From assembly GCF_011077955.1 (NCBI RefSeq), contig NZ_JAALBX010000002.1, positions 372,001 through 436,000 of the forward strand: 64,000 nucleotides of DNA. The letters are read 5' to 3'. The position numbers were made by a program, and so were the translations under genes. The notes beneath the pieces were generated by a model. The model ran no database searches, was not told the origin of the DNA, and was given only the letters and a program-made list of their open reading frames with translations. The stretch comes from Citrobacter freundii (lineage in GTDB: Bacteria > Pseudomonadota > Gammaproteobacteria > Enterobacterales > Enterobacteriaceae). Shown here in pieces: positions 46,974 to 56,952 of the stretch (position 1 is its first letter; each line of letters opens with the position of its first letter).

Positions 46974-47381
46974 TCAGTTGCCGAGGCCTTTACCGGCATC
47001 TTTCGCTTCGATCAGTTCGATTTTGTAACCGTCAGGATCTTCTACAAACGCAATAACCGTCGTGCCGCCCTTTACCGGGCCTGCTTCACGAGTGACGTTA
47101 CCGCCATTGGCGCGGATGCGCTCGCAGGCTTCAGCCGCGTTATCAACGCTTAAGGCAATATGACCGTACGCGGTGCCAAGTTCATAGCTATCCACGCCCC
47201 AGTTGTAGGTCAGCTCAATAACCGCTTCTTCACTTTCCGGACCGTAGCCAACGAAGGCCAGGGAGTATTTGTACTCTTCGTTTTCGCTGGTGCGCAGCAG
47301 GGTCATCCCCAGTACGTTGGTATAAAACTCGATGGAACGTTGTAAATTGCCAACGCGTAACATGGTGTGAAGTAAACGCAT
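46974..47381 (-). CDS. gloA: Lactoylglutathione lyase GloA
   Basis: A 135-residue glyoxalase I that isomerises the methylglyoxal-glutathione hemithioacetal to S-lactoylglutathione. The Ni/Zn ligands expected in the family are present: His5 (RLLHTML), Glu56 (VIELTYN), His74 (GHIALSV) and Glu122 (KIELIEA). It lies downstream of nemA, as in E. coli, where nemRA-gloA can be co-transcribed in response to electrophiles. Confidence 0.97.
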   Translation of the reverse strand: MRLLHTMLRVGNLQRSIEFYTNVLGMTLLRTSENEEYKYSLAFVGYGPESEEAVIELTYNWGVDSYELGTAYGHIALSVDNAAEACERIRANGGNVTREAGPVKGGTTVIAFVEDPDGYKIELIEAKDAGKGLGN

Positions 47382-47460
47382 AACATCCTCGTCATCAATA
47401 AGTTATTTTCTATCAACAGTTTTTTAGTATAGCGGCGATATGTCGCCGCTATCAATGCGA

Positions 47461-48558
47461 TTACAACGTAGGGTAGTCGATATAGCCTTCAGCGCCGCCG
47501 CCGTAGAACAATTCCGGTTTCGGTGCATTCAGCGCCGCTTTGCGGTGCAGACGCTCAACCAGGTCCGGATTTGAGATATAAACGCGACCAAACGCCACGG
47601 CATCGATATAGCCTTTAGAAATCAGATCTTCTGCTTTCTCGGCGGTATACGCGCCTGCGCCAATGATCACGCCTGGATAGCACTGACGGACTTTGGCACG
47701 GAATTCTTCTGAATAAGGCTTGCCGCCTGCCCAGTCTGGCTCAGAGATATGCAGATACGCCAGATTCCGCTTCGCCAGCTCGCTAATTAAATACAGCGCG
47801 GCTTCTTCCTGATCCTCGCCATTATCGAGGCCGTTAAACGGGCCAAGCGGGGAAATACGAATGCCGATACGGTTCGCGGCCCAGGCTTCGCTTGTGGCAT
47901 CCACCACTTCCAGCACCAGGCGAGTGCGATTCTCGATGCTGCCACCATAGGCGTCGGTACGCTGGTTTGATGCCGGCGACAAGAATTGATGCAACAAATA
48001 ACCGTGGGCGGAGTGCAGTTCAACCAAATCGAATCCGGCATCGCGCGCATTGATCACAGCCTGGCGGAAATCATTCACGATACCCGGAATTTCGTCGGTT
48101 TCCAGCGCGCGCGGCGTTGACGTATCGACGCGGATCGCATGGCCCTGCTCATCGCGCAAAGAGGTGCGAGTTTCAGCTCGGATAGCGGAGGGCGCAACGG
48201 GCGCTTCGCCGCCCGGTTGCAGGCTGTCGTGAGAGATACGGCCGGTATGCCACAACTGCACCGCGATACGACCCTCTTTTTCATGAACTGCAGCGGTGAT
48301 TTTTTTCCATGCGGCAATTTGTTCATCGCTGTGTAAACCTGGCGCACCCGCATAGCCTTTCGCCTGAGCGGAAATTTGCGTGGCCTCGCTGATTATCAAG
48401 CCAGAGCTTGCGCGCTGGCGATAATATTCCGCCATCATCGCGGTGGGGATATCACCCGGCTCAATGCTACGCAAACGGGTCAACGGCGCCATAAATACGC
48501 GGTTGGGCACAGTAATGGCACCCACTTTTAACGGGGTGAATAGTTTCTCTGTTGACAT
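47461..48558 (-). CDS. nemA: N-ethylmaleimide reductase NemA (Old Yellow Enzyme)
   Basis: A 365-residue FMN-dependent ene-reductase acting on N-ethylmaleimide, nitrate esters and other electrophiles. FMN-site features: [18 protein letters not shown], and [31 protein letters not shown] at the C-terminus. The ATG at 48558 gives the E. coli length (365); the longer ORF covers the intergenic operator. It is downstream of nemR by 57 bases. Confidence 0.96.
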   Translation of the reverse strand: MSTEKLFTPLKVGAITVPNRVFMAPLTRLRSIEPGDIPTAMMAEYYRQRASSGLIISEATQISAQAKGYAGAPGLHSDEQIAAWKKITAAVHEKEGRIAVQLWHTGRISHDSLQPGGEAPVAPSAIRAETRTSLRDEQGHAIRVDTSTPRALETDEIPGIVNDFRQAVINARDAGFDLVELHSAHGYLLHQFLSPASNQRTDAYGGSIENRTRLVLEVVDATSEAWAANRIGIRISPLGPFNGLDNGEDQEEAALYLISELAKRNLAYLHISEPDWAGGKPYSEEFRAKVRQCYPGVIIGAGAYTAEKAEDLISKGYIDAVAFGRVYISNPDLVERLHRKAALNAPKPELFYGGGAEGYIDYPTL

Positions 48559-48571
48559 ACAAACTCCTGAG

Positions 48572-48586
48572 TAGACCGGTCGTCTA
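48572..48586 (-). promoter_or_regulatory. Second NemR-like box between nemR and nemA
   Basis: TAGAC-CGGTC-GTCTA is a palindrome with the same TAGAC/GTCTA arms as the primary nemR operator, but one base shorter in spacing. It lies 14 bases before the nemA start. Whether NemR binds it is inference. Confidence 0.45.
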
Positions 48587-48615
48587 GTAATCATCGAAAT
48601 AAAAAGCGCCCCGGG

Positions 48616-49212
48616 TTAATCGGGTGCGCAGAGTAATTCTCTCACGTGCGCCAGCGCGCTTTCTAAGGGCAACGCGCTACGGGAAATTTTTGCCTGCAAA
48701 CTTGCTCCGATCCACAACGCATACAGTACATGGGCCGTGGTCAGGGCGTCGGTTTTAAACGTCAGGCTGCCATCAATACGCCCTTGCTCAAGGCTTTGGG
48801 CGAGCAGGGCGATGATTTTCGCCGCGCCGCGTTCGAGCGCTAAGCGCATGTCTTCTGACAAATCGCACACCTCAGCGGAAAGCTTTACCGTCAGGCAACC
48901 ATTTATGCGGTCGTGCTGGCAAAACTGCTGAAGCGTCTGTTCATAGTGCGAGAGCAACTTTTCGCGCGCCGTCGTACCTGGTGCGGCGAAATGCTGCGTC
49001 AATTGCTGATGATACGCCGTGTAATAGCGCTCAAGCATCGCCACGCCAAAGGCTTCTTTGGAGCGAAAATAGTGATAAAACGATCCCTTAGGCACCTCGG
49101 CGGTTTTTAATAACTCACTCAGGCCCATTCCTACAAAGCCGCGGTGCAGGCAAAGCCGCTCGCCTATTGCAAGGAGGTGTTCGCGGGTATCGTATTCGGC
49201 AATTTTGTTCAT
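48616..49212 (-). CDS. nemR: TetR-family repressor NemR
   Basis: A 198-residue electrophile- and bleach-sensing TetR repressor. The N-terminal helix-turn-helix contains GLSELLKTAEVPKGSFYHYFRSKEAF (residues ~30-55). The sensor Cys106 (INGCLTVKL) is conserved. The ATG at 49212 is chosen by alignment with E. coli NemR; the ORF is open through the operator. It controls nemA and gloA downstream. Confidence 0.95.
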   Translation of the reverse strand: MNKIAEYDTREHLLAIGERLCLHRGFVGMGLSELLKTAEVPKGSFYHYFRSKEAFGVAMLERYYTAYHQQLTQHFAAPGTTAREKLLSHYEQTLQQFCQHDRINGCLTVKLSAEVCDLSEDMRLALERGAAKIIALLAQSLEQGRIDGSLTFKTDALTTAHVLYALWIGASLQAKISRSALPLESALAHVRELLCAPD

Positions 49213-49225
49213 GGGATGACTGTAA

Positions 49226-49241
49226 TAGACCAATCGGTCTA
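49226..49241 (-). promoter_or_regulatory. NemR operator
   Basis: TAGACC-AATC-GGTCTA, a perfect 6-bp inverted repeat 14 bases before the nemR start, matching the known NemR operator type. Confidence 0.85.
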
Positions 49242-49366
49242 ATGCAACCATGAAGGAATAAAAATTTGCTTTTCTTGTGTGACGTTGTCACATAAAAACC
49301 GCTTGCGCTTGCAACAACGCCGTTCTACGTCTTCAATACTAGTAATGTCATCAATCAGGAGAAGGT

Positions 49367-49606
49367 GTGGCCGAGCAACTTGAGTTCTTCCCCGTCCCGA
49401 GCCCGTGCCGCGGGATTTGCCAGTCCGATGAAAAAGGCTTTTGTCGTGGTTGTATGCGCAGTCGTGATGAGCGCTTTAACTGGCAATCAATGAGCGATGC
49501 CCAAAAGCAGGACGTGTTACGCCTGTGTCGCCAACGCTTTTTACGTAAGTTGCGTGCAAATAAACCCACTCAGGATGACGAACCGCAACAACCTTCTCTT
49601 TTCTAG
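49367..49606 (+). CDS. ydhL: DUF1289 protein YdhL
   Basis: A 79-residue protein with four cysteines (Cys14, Cys18, Cys26, Cys29) in SPCRGICQ...FCRGC, probably a metal or Fe-S site; its function is not known. It starts on GTG at 49367 after CAGGAGAAGGT, as does E. coli YdhL, and has the same length. It precedes ydhF by 49 bases. Confidence 0.92.
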   Translation: MAEQLEFFPVPSPCRGICQSDEKGFCRGCMRSRDERFNWQSMSDAQKQDVLRLCRQRFLRKLRANKPTQDDEPQQPSLF

Positions 49607-49655
49607 TCTGCACACTCACGTATACTCAGCGTTTATTTTTGTCGAGGAAATCAAG

Positions 49656-50552
49656 ATGGTTCAGCGTATAACCCTGGCGCCTCAGGGCCCGGAATTCTCA
49701 CGCCTGGTGATGGGCTACTGGCGACTGATGGACTGGAATATGTCGCCGCGGGAACGGGTCAGTTTTATCGAGTCGCACCTCGACCTTGGCATTACCACAG
49801 TGGATCACGCTGATATTTACGGCGGCTACCAATGCGAAGCGGCGTTTGGCGAGGCGCTCAAACTGGCGCCGCAGCTTCGCGAGAAAATGGAAATTGTCAC
49901 CAAGTGCGGTATTGCCACCACCGCGAAAGCGGAACACAGCATAGGGCATTACATCACCGATCGCGCGCACATTGTGCAGAGCGCCGAAACGTCGCTCAAA
50001 AATCTGGCGACCGAGTATCTTGACCTGTTGCTGATCCATCGTCCCGATCCGTTGATGGACGCCGACGAGGTGGCAGAAGCCTTTATTCCCCTGCATCAGT
50101 CCGGCAAAGTGCGTCACTTCGGGGTGTCGAATTTTACCCCAGCGCAATTCTCACTGCTTCAGTCGCGCCTGCCGTTTACGCTTGCGACCAACCAGGTTGA
50201 GATTTCTCCGGTATACCAACCGTTACTGTTGGACGGCACGCTGGATCAATTGCAACAACTGCGTATTCGCCCGATGGCATGGTCCTGCCTCGGCGGTGGC
50301 CGTCTGTTTAATGATGAAACTTTTCAACCGCTGCGCGATGAGTTGCATCAGGTTGCCCAGGAAATCGGGGCGCAGACCATTGAGCAGGTTGTGTACGCCT
50401 GGGTAATGCGACTGCCGTCTCAGCCGCTGCCGATTATCGGCTCGGGAAAAATTGAGCGCGTGCGTTCAGCCATCCATGCATTGTCGCTTGAGATGTCTCG
50501 CCAGCAATGGTTCCGCATTCGGAAAGCGGCACTGGGTTACGATGTGCCGTAA
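49656..50552 (+). CDS. ydhF: Aldo-keto reductase family protein YdhF
   Basis: A 298-residue NAD(P)H-dependent aldo-keto reductase with a TIM-barrel fold. Catalytic Asp/Tyr in TVDHADIYGGY, Lys in EIVTKCG and the LLIHRPDP segment are visible; the C-terminus has the cofactor-binding PLPIIGSGKIERV. Its substrate is unknown. The ATG follows CGAGGAAATCAAG. The ORF extends upstream into ydhL, but family alignment supports 49656. Confidence 0.93.
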   Translation: MVQRITLAPQGPEFSRLVMGYWRLMDWNMSPRERVSFIESHLDLGITTVDHADIYGGYQCEAAFGEALKLAPQLREKMEIVTKCGIATTAKAEHSIGHYITDRAHIVQSAETSLKNLATEYLDLLLIHRPDPLMDADEVAEAFIPLHQSGKVRHFGVSNFTPAQFSLLQSRLPFTLATNQVEISPVYQPLLLDGTLDQLQQLRIRPMAWSCLGGGRLFNDETFQPLRDELHQVAQEIGAQTIEQVVYAWVMRLPSQPLPIIGSGKIERVRSAIHALSLEMSRQQWFRIRKAALGYDVP

Positions 50553-50632
50553 TTCCTAAAATCGTCGCCTCCCGATGTCAGGGCTTCGTTTGTTCTAGAC
50601 TTAACAGGCGAAATCATAATTCTGGAGGCACG

Positions 50633-51163
50633 ATGAAAAAAGTCAGTCTGGCAGTGCTGGTTCTCCTGTCCTGTGGCGCAGCCCAGGCGCAGGCAGCCAG
50701 CGAAGACGTAGAAATGCATCTGGTTACGCCTCAGGGCATTGGTCAGTCCATCGGCGAAATCGAAATTGAAGAGACCGATAATGGCCTCAAATTCACCCCC
50801 GATTTAAAAGCGCTGCCGCCTGGTGAGCGTGGGTTTCATATCCACGCCAAAGGCAGTTGCGAACCCGCAATGAAAGACGGTAAACCCGTTGCAGCCGGAG
50901 CCGCAAGTGGCCACCTTGATCCACACGCCACCGGCAAACACCAGGGCCCTGAAGGCGCGGGCCATACCGGGGATCTCCCGGTACTGGTAGTGGATAAAGA
51001 CGGTAAAGCCAAAGAGGCGGTTATCGCACCCCGTCTCAAATCGCTTGAAGACATTAAAGGTAAGGCGCTTATGATCCACGCAGGCGGCGACAATATGTCT
51101 GACAAACCCGAACCGCTTGGCGGCGGGGGCGAACGCTTTGCCTGTGGCGTGATTAAGTCGTAA
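50633..51163 (+). CDS. sodC: Periplasmic Cu,Zn superoxide dismutase SodC
   Basis: A 176-residue secreted SOD. A signal peptide ends near residue 21-22 (AQA). Copper ligands occur in FHIHAKGSC, zinc ligands through [25 protein letters not shown], and the last copper His in [10 protein letters not shown]; two cysteines (GSC and ERFACGV) form the disulfide. The ATG follows TGGAGGCACG. Its 3' end overlaps the convergent ydhK by 11 bases. Confidence 0.97.
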   Translation: MKKVSLAVLVLLSCGAAQAQAASEDVEMHLVTPQGIGQSIGEIEIEETDNGLKFTPDLKALPPGERGFHIHAKGSCEPAMKDGKPVAAGAASGHLDPHATGKHQGPEGAGHTGDLPVLVVDKDGKAKEAVIAPRLKSLEDIKGKALMIHAGGDNMSDKPEPLGGGGERFACGVIKS

Positions 51164-53186
51164 CCGGTGCGCCGTCAGCCAGGTCATCCGCTGTCGGCGC
51201 ATGCTCAAGCTGTTTCAGTGAACAATACAAACGCCAAATCAGCGCGGCAAGTTCGACCGCCGCCGGGTCATGATGACGGCTCAATACCTCGCAGTAACGC
51301 TGCAGCTCGCTAAGCGCGACATGCAGCGGTTTTTTCTGAACACCGTGTACGCTCATCACTTCTCGCAACGTACTCATACACACATCCCGCACCTGCGACA
51401 GTGGGTCAGAGCGTGATTCCCATTCACGTAGCGCCCACACCACATGCGAGCAGTTAAGCAAGACGACGCCCCAGCGCAGCAACCAGCGACGCGCCGTCTC
51501 TTTCTTTGCCTGACTTAACTGATGGACGTGGTGGTAGACCAACGATTCAAAAGCGAATTCGCTAAGGGCGGGGCGACGGCTAAGCTGATCGATAAATCCT
51601 CGCCGCAGCGCCCGAATGTGGCGGCGGCTTTTGCGGTCGTCTGAACCCGGCCTGAGAATCGAAAACGCCAGCCATGCGAGCCCCACGCCTATAATTTTTG
51701 CCAGATTATCGTTAAGAAAATCGCCGAAATCATAGTCTGGTGGGTTAGTCACGGCGATAAACGAACCCATAAACACAATGAGCTGCCCCCACAGGCCAGC
51801 AATTTTGGGCTGCTGAAGCTTCATAAGCTGCATCAGACATAACAGAGGGAACAAAAACAGCAAAAACTCCCACATTTCAGTGATGCGTATCATCAGGCCG
51901 AACTTCACGGCAAAGCTGAATAATGAGAGCAAAATCAGGGTTCGCATCAGCAAGGATAAGGACTGGTGCGGGGAAGGCGAGGTGGAGTAGAGCACGCAGC
52001 TGATAGCAATCATCGTCAGGGCGGAACCGCCAGAATCCCACTGCGCGGTAATCGTCCAGGCGCAGGCAATAGTGATCACCACAAAGGTGCGCAGACCATT
52101 CCACAAGGCTTCGGTGATATCCGCATAACGGGTCAGCGACGGGGCTTTGGGGCCTGAATCGTCTTGATCATGGCGGTCATTTTCCAGCGCCAGTAGTTCA
52201 TGGCTCACGTGCAGGTACATCTGGCAAAATTCACGAAACCGACGCCACCACGCCAGATGGCGATAATCGTTGGTTTTCTCCGGCAGGCTCAGCGCCAGTA
52301 ATCGGGCAATGTGATACCGATCGGGCTGCTGGTGCGACAGCGCCTCCAGTATTTGCTCCTGAAGCGCCGCGATATGCGCAGGCGCCGTCGGCCAGTTGAT
52401 AATCAGGCGGCGGATGCCAGAGATCGTGCTGGTTAAGCGCAGTTGCTGGTGAAGAATCGCATTGAGGCGATTGTTATAGCGACGAAAGCGGTAATGGCTC
52501 CAGAAGGCCTGAATGCGCAAAATATTCAGCGTCAGGATTTGGCTTATCACGCCCTGATGCGCGGTTCGCATCGCATCGGTGGTTTCTGGCTTCCATAACA
52601 GGCTGGCATGTTCAAGCAAGCGCGCGTGCATGGTTTTTAACGACACCAGTAAGGTGGTGCCATCGGACGTGCTCGGCAATACCATCATCATCAGGCCGCC
52701 GCAGGCGATACCGATAAGCACTTCGCACACCCGCGCCTGGGCAATATCCCACAACTGCGTGGGTTCAATCATATTGACCATAGGGAAGGCGATAATCGCG
52801 GCGGTGTAACCGGCAAGCTGCGCGGCATAGGCGGCGTTATTGTGAAAGTGGCTTGCAGACCAGGTGCATAACGCCAGCCAGCCGGCCATCGACAGCGAAA
52901 AGAACCACGGATCGTTAAGCGTACTGCCGGCTATCATCAGCGATGCGCTGGCACCGACCAGGCTTCCTACCACGCGCCCCAGACTTTTGCTTATCACACC
53001 GCCGGGGGTAGGAAAACTGACCACGGCGGCGGATGTCATGGCCCAGTACGGCTCATCCAGATCGAGCACGTACGCGATAGTCAGTGCCAGGCACATGGCA
53101 ATACTGTTGCGCAGTGCGTATCGCCATTGATTACTGGTCGCCTTACCCCAGGGGGTACGTTGCCATTCAAGCCAACTGAGATTCAT
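51153..53186 (-). CDS. ydhK: FUSC-family membrane protein YdhK
   Basis: A 677-residue inner-membrane protein of the fusaric acid resistance / aromatic acid exporter (AaeB) type, with two blocks of about six helices (residues ~20-175 and ~365-510) separated by a cytoplasmic domain. It forms an efflux system with YdhJ and YdhI. E. coli YdhK is 670 residues. It starts three bases before the ydhJ stop region, i.e. immediately after ydhJ. Confidence 0.94.
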   Translation of the reverse strand: MNLSWLEWQRTPWGKATSNQWRYALRNSIAMCLALTIAYVLDLDEPYWAMTSAAVVSFPTPGGVISKSLGRVVGSLVGASASLMIAGSTLNDPWFFSLSMAGWLALCTWSASHFHNNAAYAAQLAGYTAAIIAFPMVNMIEPTQLWDIAQARVCEVLIGIACGGLMMMVLPSTSDGTTLLVSLKTMHARLLEHASLLWKPETTDAMRTAHQGVISQILTLNILRIQAFWSHYRFRRYNNRLNAILHQQLRLTSTISGIRRLIINWPTAPAHIAALQEQILEALSHQQPDRYHIARLLALSLPEKTNDYRHLAWWRRFREFCQMYLHVSHELLALENDRHDQDDSGPKAPSLTRYADITEALWNGLRTFVVITIACAWTITAQWDSGGSALTMIAISCVLYSTSPSPHQSLSLLMRTLILLSLFSFAVKFGLMIRITEMWEFLLFLFPLLCLMQLMKLQQPKIAGLWGQLIVFMGSFIAVTNPPDYDFGDFLNDNLAKIIGVGLAWLAFSILRPGSDDRKSRRHIRALRRGFIDQLSRRPALSEFAFESLVYHHVHQLSQAKKETARRWLLRWGVVLLNCSHVVWALREWESRSDPLSQVRDVCMSTLREVMSVHGVQKKPLHVALSELQRYCEVLSRHHDPAAVELAALIWRLYCSLKQLEHAPTADDLADGAPVTT

Positions 53187-53189
53187 TTA

Positions 53190-54044
53190 TTAGTGCTCAA
53201 TGGCAATCGTGCAGGTCGTGCCGGAAACCAGAATGGCGTTATCGGGCACCTTATCCAGAACAAAACGTACCGGCACACGCTGGGCAAGCCTGACCCAGGG
53301 CACATTGGGTTTAACGTCAGGCACCAGGCCACTGTCGGTTTCAACACTTTGGTCGTAAATCGCCCGGCCAATACTTTCCACCCGGCCGGTGAGCGGGACG
53401 TTATTACTGAGCAGTTTTATGCTGGCTGTCGCCCCCGGGGCGATATGGCGCAATTTGGTTTCTTCAAAATAACCGACGACATAAAAAGAGTGACTATCAA
53501 TCAGGGCGAAGACTGGTTGCCCGGTTGAAGCATAGTTGCCAACCCGCACCGAAAGATTGGTAACCCATCCATCGACTGGCGCAGTGACGCGGGTTTGCGA
53601 CAGTTGCCACTCAGACTGCTTTAACGCGGCTTTTGCGACATCTACCGCCGCCTCCATCGCTTTAACATTGATCGTGGCGCTATCGAGTTCTTCAGCAGAA
53701 ATGTAGTTTTGCGGCAGGTGCTGACGGCGAACGGCTTCATTACGCGCTTTCGCAAGATCCGACTGGGCATGGGCCAGTTGCGCTTGCGCGTTAAGAATGG
53801 CTATTTGATAGGGGATCTCATCAATTTTAAACAGCAGCGAGCCGGCTTTAACAAATTGATTATCTTTGACCATAAGCTCAGTGATCGTGCCACTCACCTG
53901 CGGCGCAATATCGACAAGCTCCGCACGCACTTTGCCGTCGCGGGTCCAGGGGGATTGCATGTAATAATTCCACAGCCACCACCCGGCGAGGATCGCCGCT
54001 GCGAACACGATGAGCGTCGAAAAATATTTCACTGTCTTGATCAT
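53190..54044 (-). CDS. ydhJ: HlyD-family membrane fusion protein YdhJ
   Basis: A 284-residue periplasmic adaptor with one N-terminal membrane anchor (residues ~8-28), lipoyl-like half motifs (VSGTITELMVKDNQFVKAG and VTAPVDGWV), a coiled-coil hairpin and a beta-barrel domain. It links YdhK to an outer-membrane channel. The ATG at 54044 overlaps the ydhI stop by four bases (ATGA). The upstream extension of the ORF lies within ydhI and is not used. Confidence 0.94.
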   Translation of the reverse strand: MIKTVKYFSTLIVFAAAILAGWWLWNYYMQSPWTRDGKVRAELVDIAPQVSGTITELMVKDNQFVKAGSLLFKIDEIPYQIAILNAQAQLAHAQSDLAKARNEAVRRQHLPQNYISAEELDSATINVKAMEAAVDVAKAALKQSEWQLSQTRVTAPVDGWVTNLSVRVGNYASTGQPVFALIDSHSFYVVGYFEETKLRHIAPGATASIKLLSNNVPLTGRVESIGRAIYDQSVETDSGLVPDVKPNVPWVRLAQRVPVRFVLDKVPDNAILVSGTTCTIAIEH

Positions 54045-54286
54045 GAGAACAACCCTGTCGTCAAAAGAAACATGCCGGCGCACACTGATAAAATAAAGAC
54101 CGACAGGTCCATCAGCGTCGGATGCCAGATGGCGCCCGAATAAAGCCACGTTCGCAATAATCTGTGTAAAATCAACCAGATGAATAAACCAATTAATACC
54201 GCTTTAAAAATGGGCGGGAAGTAGATTGACGCACCGACGACCACATCCTCAAGCGGCATACCGCTTGGTAAAGAAAAGCTGTTCAC
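54041..54286 (-). CDS. ydhI: Small membrane protein YdhI (DUF1656)
   Basis: An 81-residue protein with two predicted membrane helices (about residues 20-45 and 55-78), of the AaeX/DUF1656 family that accompanies FUSC efflux systems. It is first in ydhIJK, divergent from slyA, and E. coli slyA is linked to regulation of these genes. Confidence 0.9.
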   Translation of the reverse strand: MNSFSLPSGMPLEDVVVGASIYFPPIFKAVLIGLFIWLILHRLLRTWLYSGAIWHPTLMDLSVFILSVCAGMFLLTTGLFS

Positions 54287-54431
54287 TTCGGATTAACCCT
54301 AATCATAACGGCCATGACGCGCTGTTTCCCTGACAGGTTGTAGAATCAAATTATAGACATTGCCGAAAGTGTCGGAAAAATCAGTAATTTGTTTTAGACA
54401 TATAATTGCTGCACACTAAGTTTAAAATCAG

Positions 54432-54437
54432 TATAAT
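54432..54437 (+). promoter_or_regulatory. slyA promoter -10
   Basis: TATAAT lies 26 bases before the slyA ATG, directly upstream of the SlyA operator. Confidence 0.7.
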
Positions 54438-54440
54438 AAG

Positions 54441-54452
54441 TTAGCAAGCTAA
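54441..54452 (+). promoter_or_regulatory. SlyA operator
   Basis: TTAGCAAGCTAA is the exact 12-base SlyA consensus palindrome. It falls three bases after the -10, at the likely transcription start, indicating autorepression. Confidence 0.92.
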
Positions 54453-54462
54453 TTATAAGGAG

Positions 54463-54903
54463 ATGAAATTGGAATCGCCACTCGGTTCTGATCTGGCACG
54501 GTTAGTACGCATTTGGCGTGCACTGATTGACCATCGCCTGAAACCTCTGGAGTTAACGCAAACCCACTGGGTTACGTTGCATAACATTCATGAGTTACCG
54601 CCAGATCAATCGCAAATCCAACTGGCAAAAGCTATCGGTATTGAGCAACCGTCGCTGGTGCGAACCCTGGATCAGTTGGAAGAAAAGGGGCTTATAGCCC
54701 GTCACACGTGCGCCAACGACCGGCGTGCGAAACGTATTAAGCTCACTGAAAAAGCCGAGCCGATTATCAACCAAATGGAAGACGTGATCCGCAAAACGCG
54801 TGCAGAAATTCTGGGTGGGATCAGCACTGAAGAGCTTGATATGTTAATCAGCCTGATTGGGCGGATTGAGAAAAATATCACCCGCCTTCAGGGGCACAAT
54901 TAA
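54463..54903 (+). CDS. slyA: MarR-family regulator SlyA
   Basis: A 146-residue winged-helix dimer that counters H-NS silencing and controls envelope and virulence genes in enterobacteria. The DNA-binding region includes [25 protein letters not shown] (residues ~53-77) and the wing [13 protein letters not shown]. The ATG at 54463 follows AAGGAG; E. coli SlyA begins with the same [10 protein letters not shown]. Confidence 0.97.
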   Translation: MKLESPLGSDLARLVRIWRALIDHRLKPLELTQTHWVTLHNIHELPPDQSQIQLAKAIGIEQPSLVRTLDQLEEKGLIARHTCANDRRAKRIKLTEKAEPIINQMEDVIRKTRAEILGGISTEELDMLISLIGRIEKNITRLQGHN

Positions 54904-54904
54904 G

Positions 54905-54934
54905 AAAAAGGCCTCGTCATTACGAGGCCTTTTT
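54905..54934 (+). terminator. Terminator of slyA
   Basis: AAAAAGGCCTCG-TCATTA-CGAGGCCTTTTT, a 12-bp stem starting two bases after the slyA stop. Confidence 0.92.
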
Positions 54935-54962
54935 ATTGTTGTGACGTGAGACAAGATGGATT

Positions 54963-54984
54963 AAAGCGGCGACGAGGCCGCTTT
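54963..54984 (-). terminator. Hairpin after slyB
   Basis: AAAGCGGC-GACGAG-GCCGCTTT stem, 9 bases past the slyB stop; a short T-run on the minus strand. Confidence 0.6.
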
Positions 54985-54992
54985 TAAACGTC

Positions 54993-55460
54993 TTAGCGTG
55001 GGGATACGGTAACCTGGCTTCCTTTGGTTGCCATCACGACACGCTGACCCGGAGCGAATTTAGTCGGGCCTTGTTTCTGGACCACCATGATGGTATCGCC
55101 ATCATCTTTACGGATTTCAAGCTCGACACCCTGGGTTTTGTTCATTGCACCCTGAACGCCCTGGCCTGCTACGCCGCCTGCGACAGCGCCAGCAGCAGTG
55201 GCCAGTGAACGACCCGTACCACCACCGATGGTATTACCCAGGAAGCCGCCAAGCACCGCGCCGCCAATAGCGCCGATGGCGTTCGTGTCATCACCTGCCT
55301 GAATCTGCACCGGGCGTACGTTCACGACGGTGCCGTAAGTGACGCGTTGTACTTGTTTCGCTTCCGATGCGGTATACACATCACCTGAAAGGCTATCGTT
55401 ATTGACACAACCAGCCAGTGTTAAACCCACCAGCGAAATCATCAGTACTCGTGCAATCAT
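54993..55460 (-). CDS. slyB: Outer-membrane lipoprotein SlyB
   Basis: A 155-residue lipoprotein (lipobox LAGC, Cys18) with a glycine-zipper stretch (residues ~60-105: IGAIGGAVLGGFLGNTIGGG). In E. coli it forms outer-membrane assemblies and is induced by PhoPQ. It has the same length as E. coli SlyB and is convergent with slyA. Confidence 0.96.
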   Translation of the reverse strand: MIARVLMISLVGLTLAGCVNNDSLSGDVYTASEAKQVQRVTYGTVVNVRPVQIQAGDDTNAIGAIGGAVLGGFLGNTIGGGTGRSLATAAGAVAGGVAGQGVQGAMNKTQGVELEIRKDDGDTIMVVQKQGPTKFAPGQRVVMATKGSQVTVSPR

Positions 55461-55598
55461 TTATGTAACTCTCCTGTTCACCACTTTACGCTCACATGAG
55501 CATCCTTATGGCAAATTATAAGATACTCCACAGCGCGATTTCACACTATTGTAGAGGCTTAATATAAAAATAGTAAAAGAACCTGTCTTAACCGTAGC

Positions 55599-55615
55599 TA
55601 AACATCTTTATAACT
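55599..55615 (-). promoter_or_regulatory. Possible PhoP box of slyB
   Basis: On the minus strand AGTTAT-AAAGA-TGTTTA resembles the direct repeat (T/G)GTTTA-N5-(T/G)GTTTA, with one perfect and one degraded half. It lies ~140 bases before slyB. slyB belongs to the PhoP regulon in E. coli. Confidence 0.45.
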
Positions 55616-55737
55616 GCTGTCGTGGCGTCGACTTTAACGATTCTTTACATTCGGCGGCCTTCAATGGGCTAATTAATATGGCGAAAACCTAACGGTTATG
55701 ATTCATTTGTCCCCTCGGGAAGCAAAAAGGATTGAAT

Positions 55738-56862
55738 ATGAAATCGGGTCGATATATTGGCGTCATGTCGGGGACCAGCCTTGATGGCGTGGACGTTGTG
55801 CTGGCAGCCATTGACGAAAATATGGTTGCCCAGCAGGCAAGCCTTTCTTATCCCATCCCTCATTCCCTTAAGGAAGCGGTGCTCGCCGTCTGCCAGGGGC
55901 AGCAACTGACGCTTTCGCAATTCGGGCAATTAGATACCCGTCTGGGCCGCCTGTTTGCCGACGCGGTGCAGGCATTGATAGAGCAAGAAGGACTGCGTGC
56001 CGAAGAGATTATCGCCATCGGCTGCCACGGCCAGACCGTCTGGCATGAGCCAAACGGGGATGCGCCGAACACGCTTCAAATTGGCGATAACAATCACATT
56101 GCCGCTCGTACCGGCGTTACCGTGGTGGGCGATTTCCGCCGCCGCGATATCGCGCTTGGCGGGCAGGGGGCACCCTTAGTTCCGGCCTTCCATCAGGCGC
56201 TGCTCGGGCATCCGAGTGAAAAGAGAATTGTGCTGAATATCGGCGGCATCGCCAACATTTCGATGTTGTTCCCGGATGTGCCGGTTAAAGGCTATGACAC
56301 CGGGCCGGGTAATATGCTGATGGACGCCTGGATTTGGCGCCAGCGCGGAAAAGCTTTTGATAAAGATGCCGAGTGGGCAAGCAGCGGCAAGGTTATTCTC
56401 CCGCTGTTACAGCAAATGCTGAGCGATCCCTATTTTGGCGCGGCTGCCCCCAAAAGCACCGGTCGGGAATACTTCAATTACGGCTGGCTTGAGCGCCAGC
56501 TTGCGAATTTCCCGGGGCTTGCCGCGCAAGATGTACAGGCGACCCTTGCAGAACTCACGGCAACCACTATTTCCGAGCAAATCTTATTATGCGGCGGCTG
56601 CGAGCGCGTGCTGGTCTGCGGCGGCGGCGGGCGTAATCCGCTGGTGATGGCGCGGCTTGCGAGCCTTCTGCCAGGCATTGAGGTAACCACCACAGACGAG
56701 GCCGGCATTAGCGGCGATGATATGGAAGCGCTGGCCTTTGCCTGGCTTGCCTGGCGAACCATAAACGGATTACCCGGCAATCTGCCTTCGGTGACCGGCG
56801 CCTCTCAGCTCACGGTGTTAGGGGCGATTTTTCCCGCCAATACGCTGAACTATCAGAGTTAA
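55738..56862 (+). CDS. anmK: Anhydro-N-acetylmuramic acid kinase AnmK
   Basis: A 374-residue ASKHA-fold kinase that hydrolyses and phosphorylates 1,6-anhydro-MurNAc to MurNAc-6-phosphate in cell-wall recycling. Motifs: [12 protein letters not shown] at residues ~9-20, [29 protein letters not shown] and [10 protein letters not shown]. The ATG at 55738 aligns with E. coli and follows AAAAAGGATTGAAT; a TTG two codons earlier is possible but less likely. Confidence 0.97.
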   Translation: MKSGRYIGVMSGTSLDGVDVVLAAIDENMVAQQASLSYPIPHSLKEAVLAVCQGQQLTLSQFGQLDTRLGRLFADAVQALIEQEGLRAEEIIAIGCHGQTVWHEPNGDAPNTLQIGDNNHIAARTGVTVVGDFRRRDIALGGQGAPLVPAFHQALLGHPSEKRIVLNIGGIANISMLFPDVPVKGYDTGPGNMLMDAWIWRQRGKAFDKDAEWASSGKVILPLLQQMLSDPYFGAAAPKSTGREYFNYGWLERQLANFPGLAAQDVQATLAELTATTISEQILLCGGCERVLVCGGGGRNPLVMARLASLLPGIEVTTTDEAGISGDDMEALAFAWLAWRTINGLPGNLPSVTGASQLTVLGAIFPANTLNYQS

Positions 56863-56952
56863 CTTAAGTTGTCATACAGGCGTAAACGGTAAACTCTTTA
56901 TTACGTGGAGGGCGTGGCCCTCCAGGGAAATGGATTTATTCAGGATATGCCT

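Noticed and set aside
47430-47451. TAGCGGCGA/TCGCCGCTA hairpin between nemA and gloA as a terminator
   Set aside because: On the strand of nemA and gloA the stem is followed by an A-run rather than a T-run, so it does not look like a rho-independent terminator and would allow nemA-gloA co-transcription.
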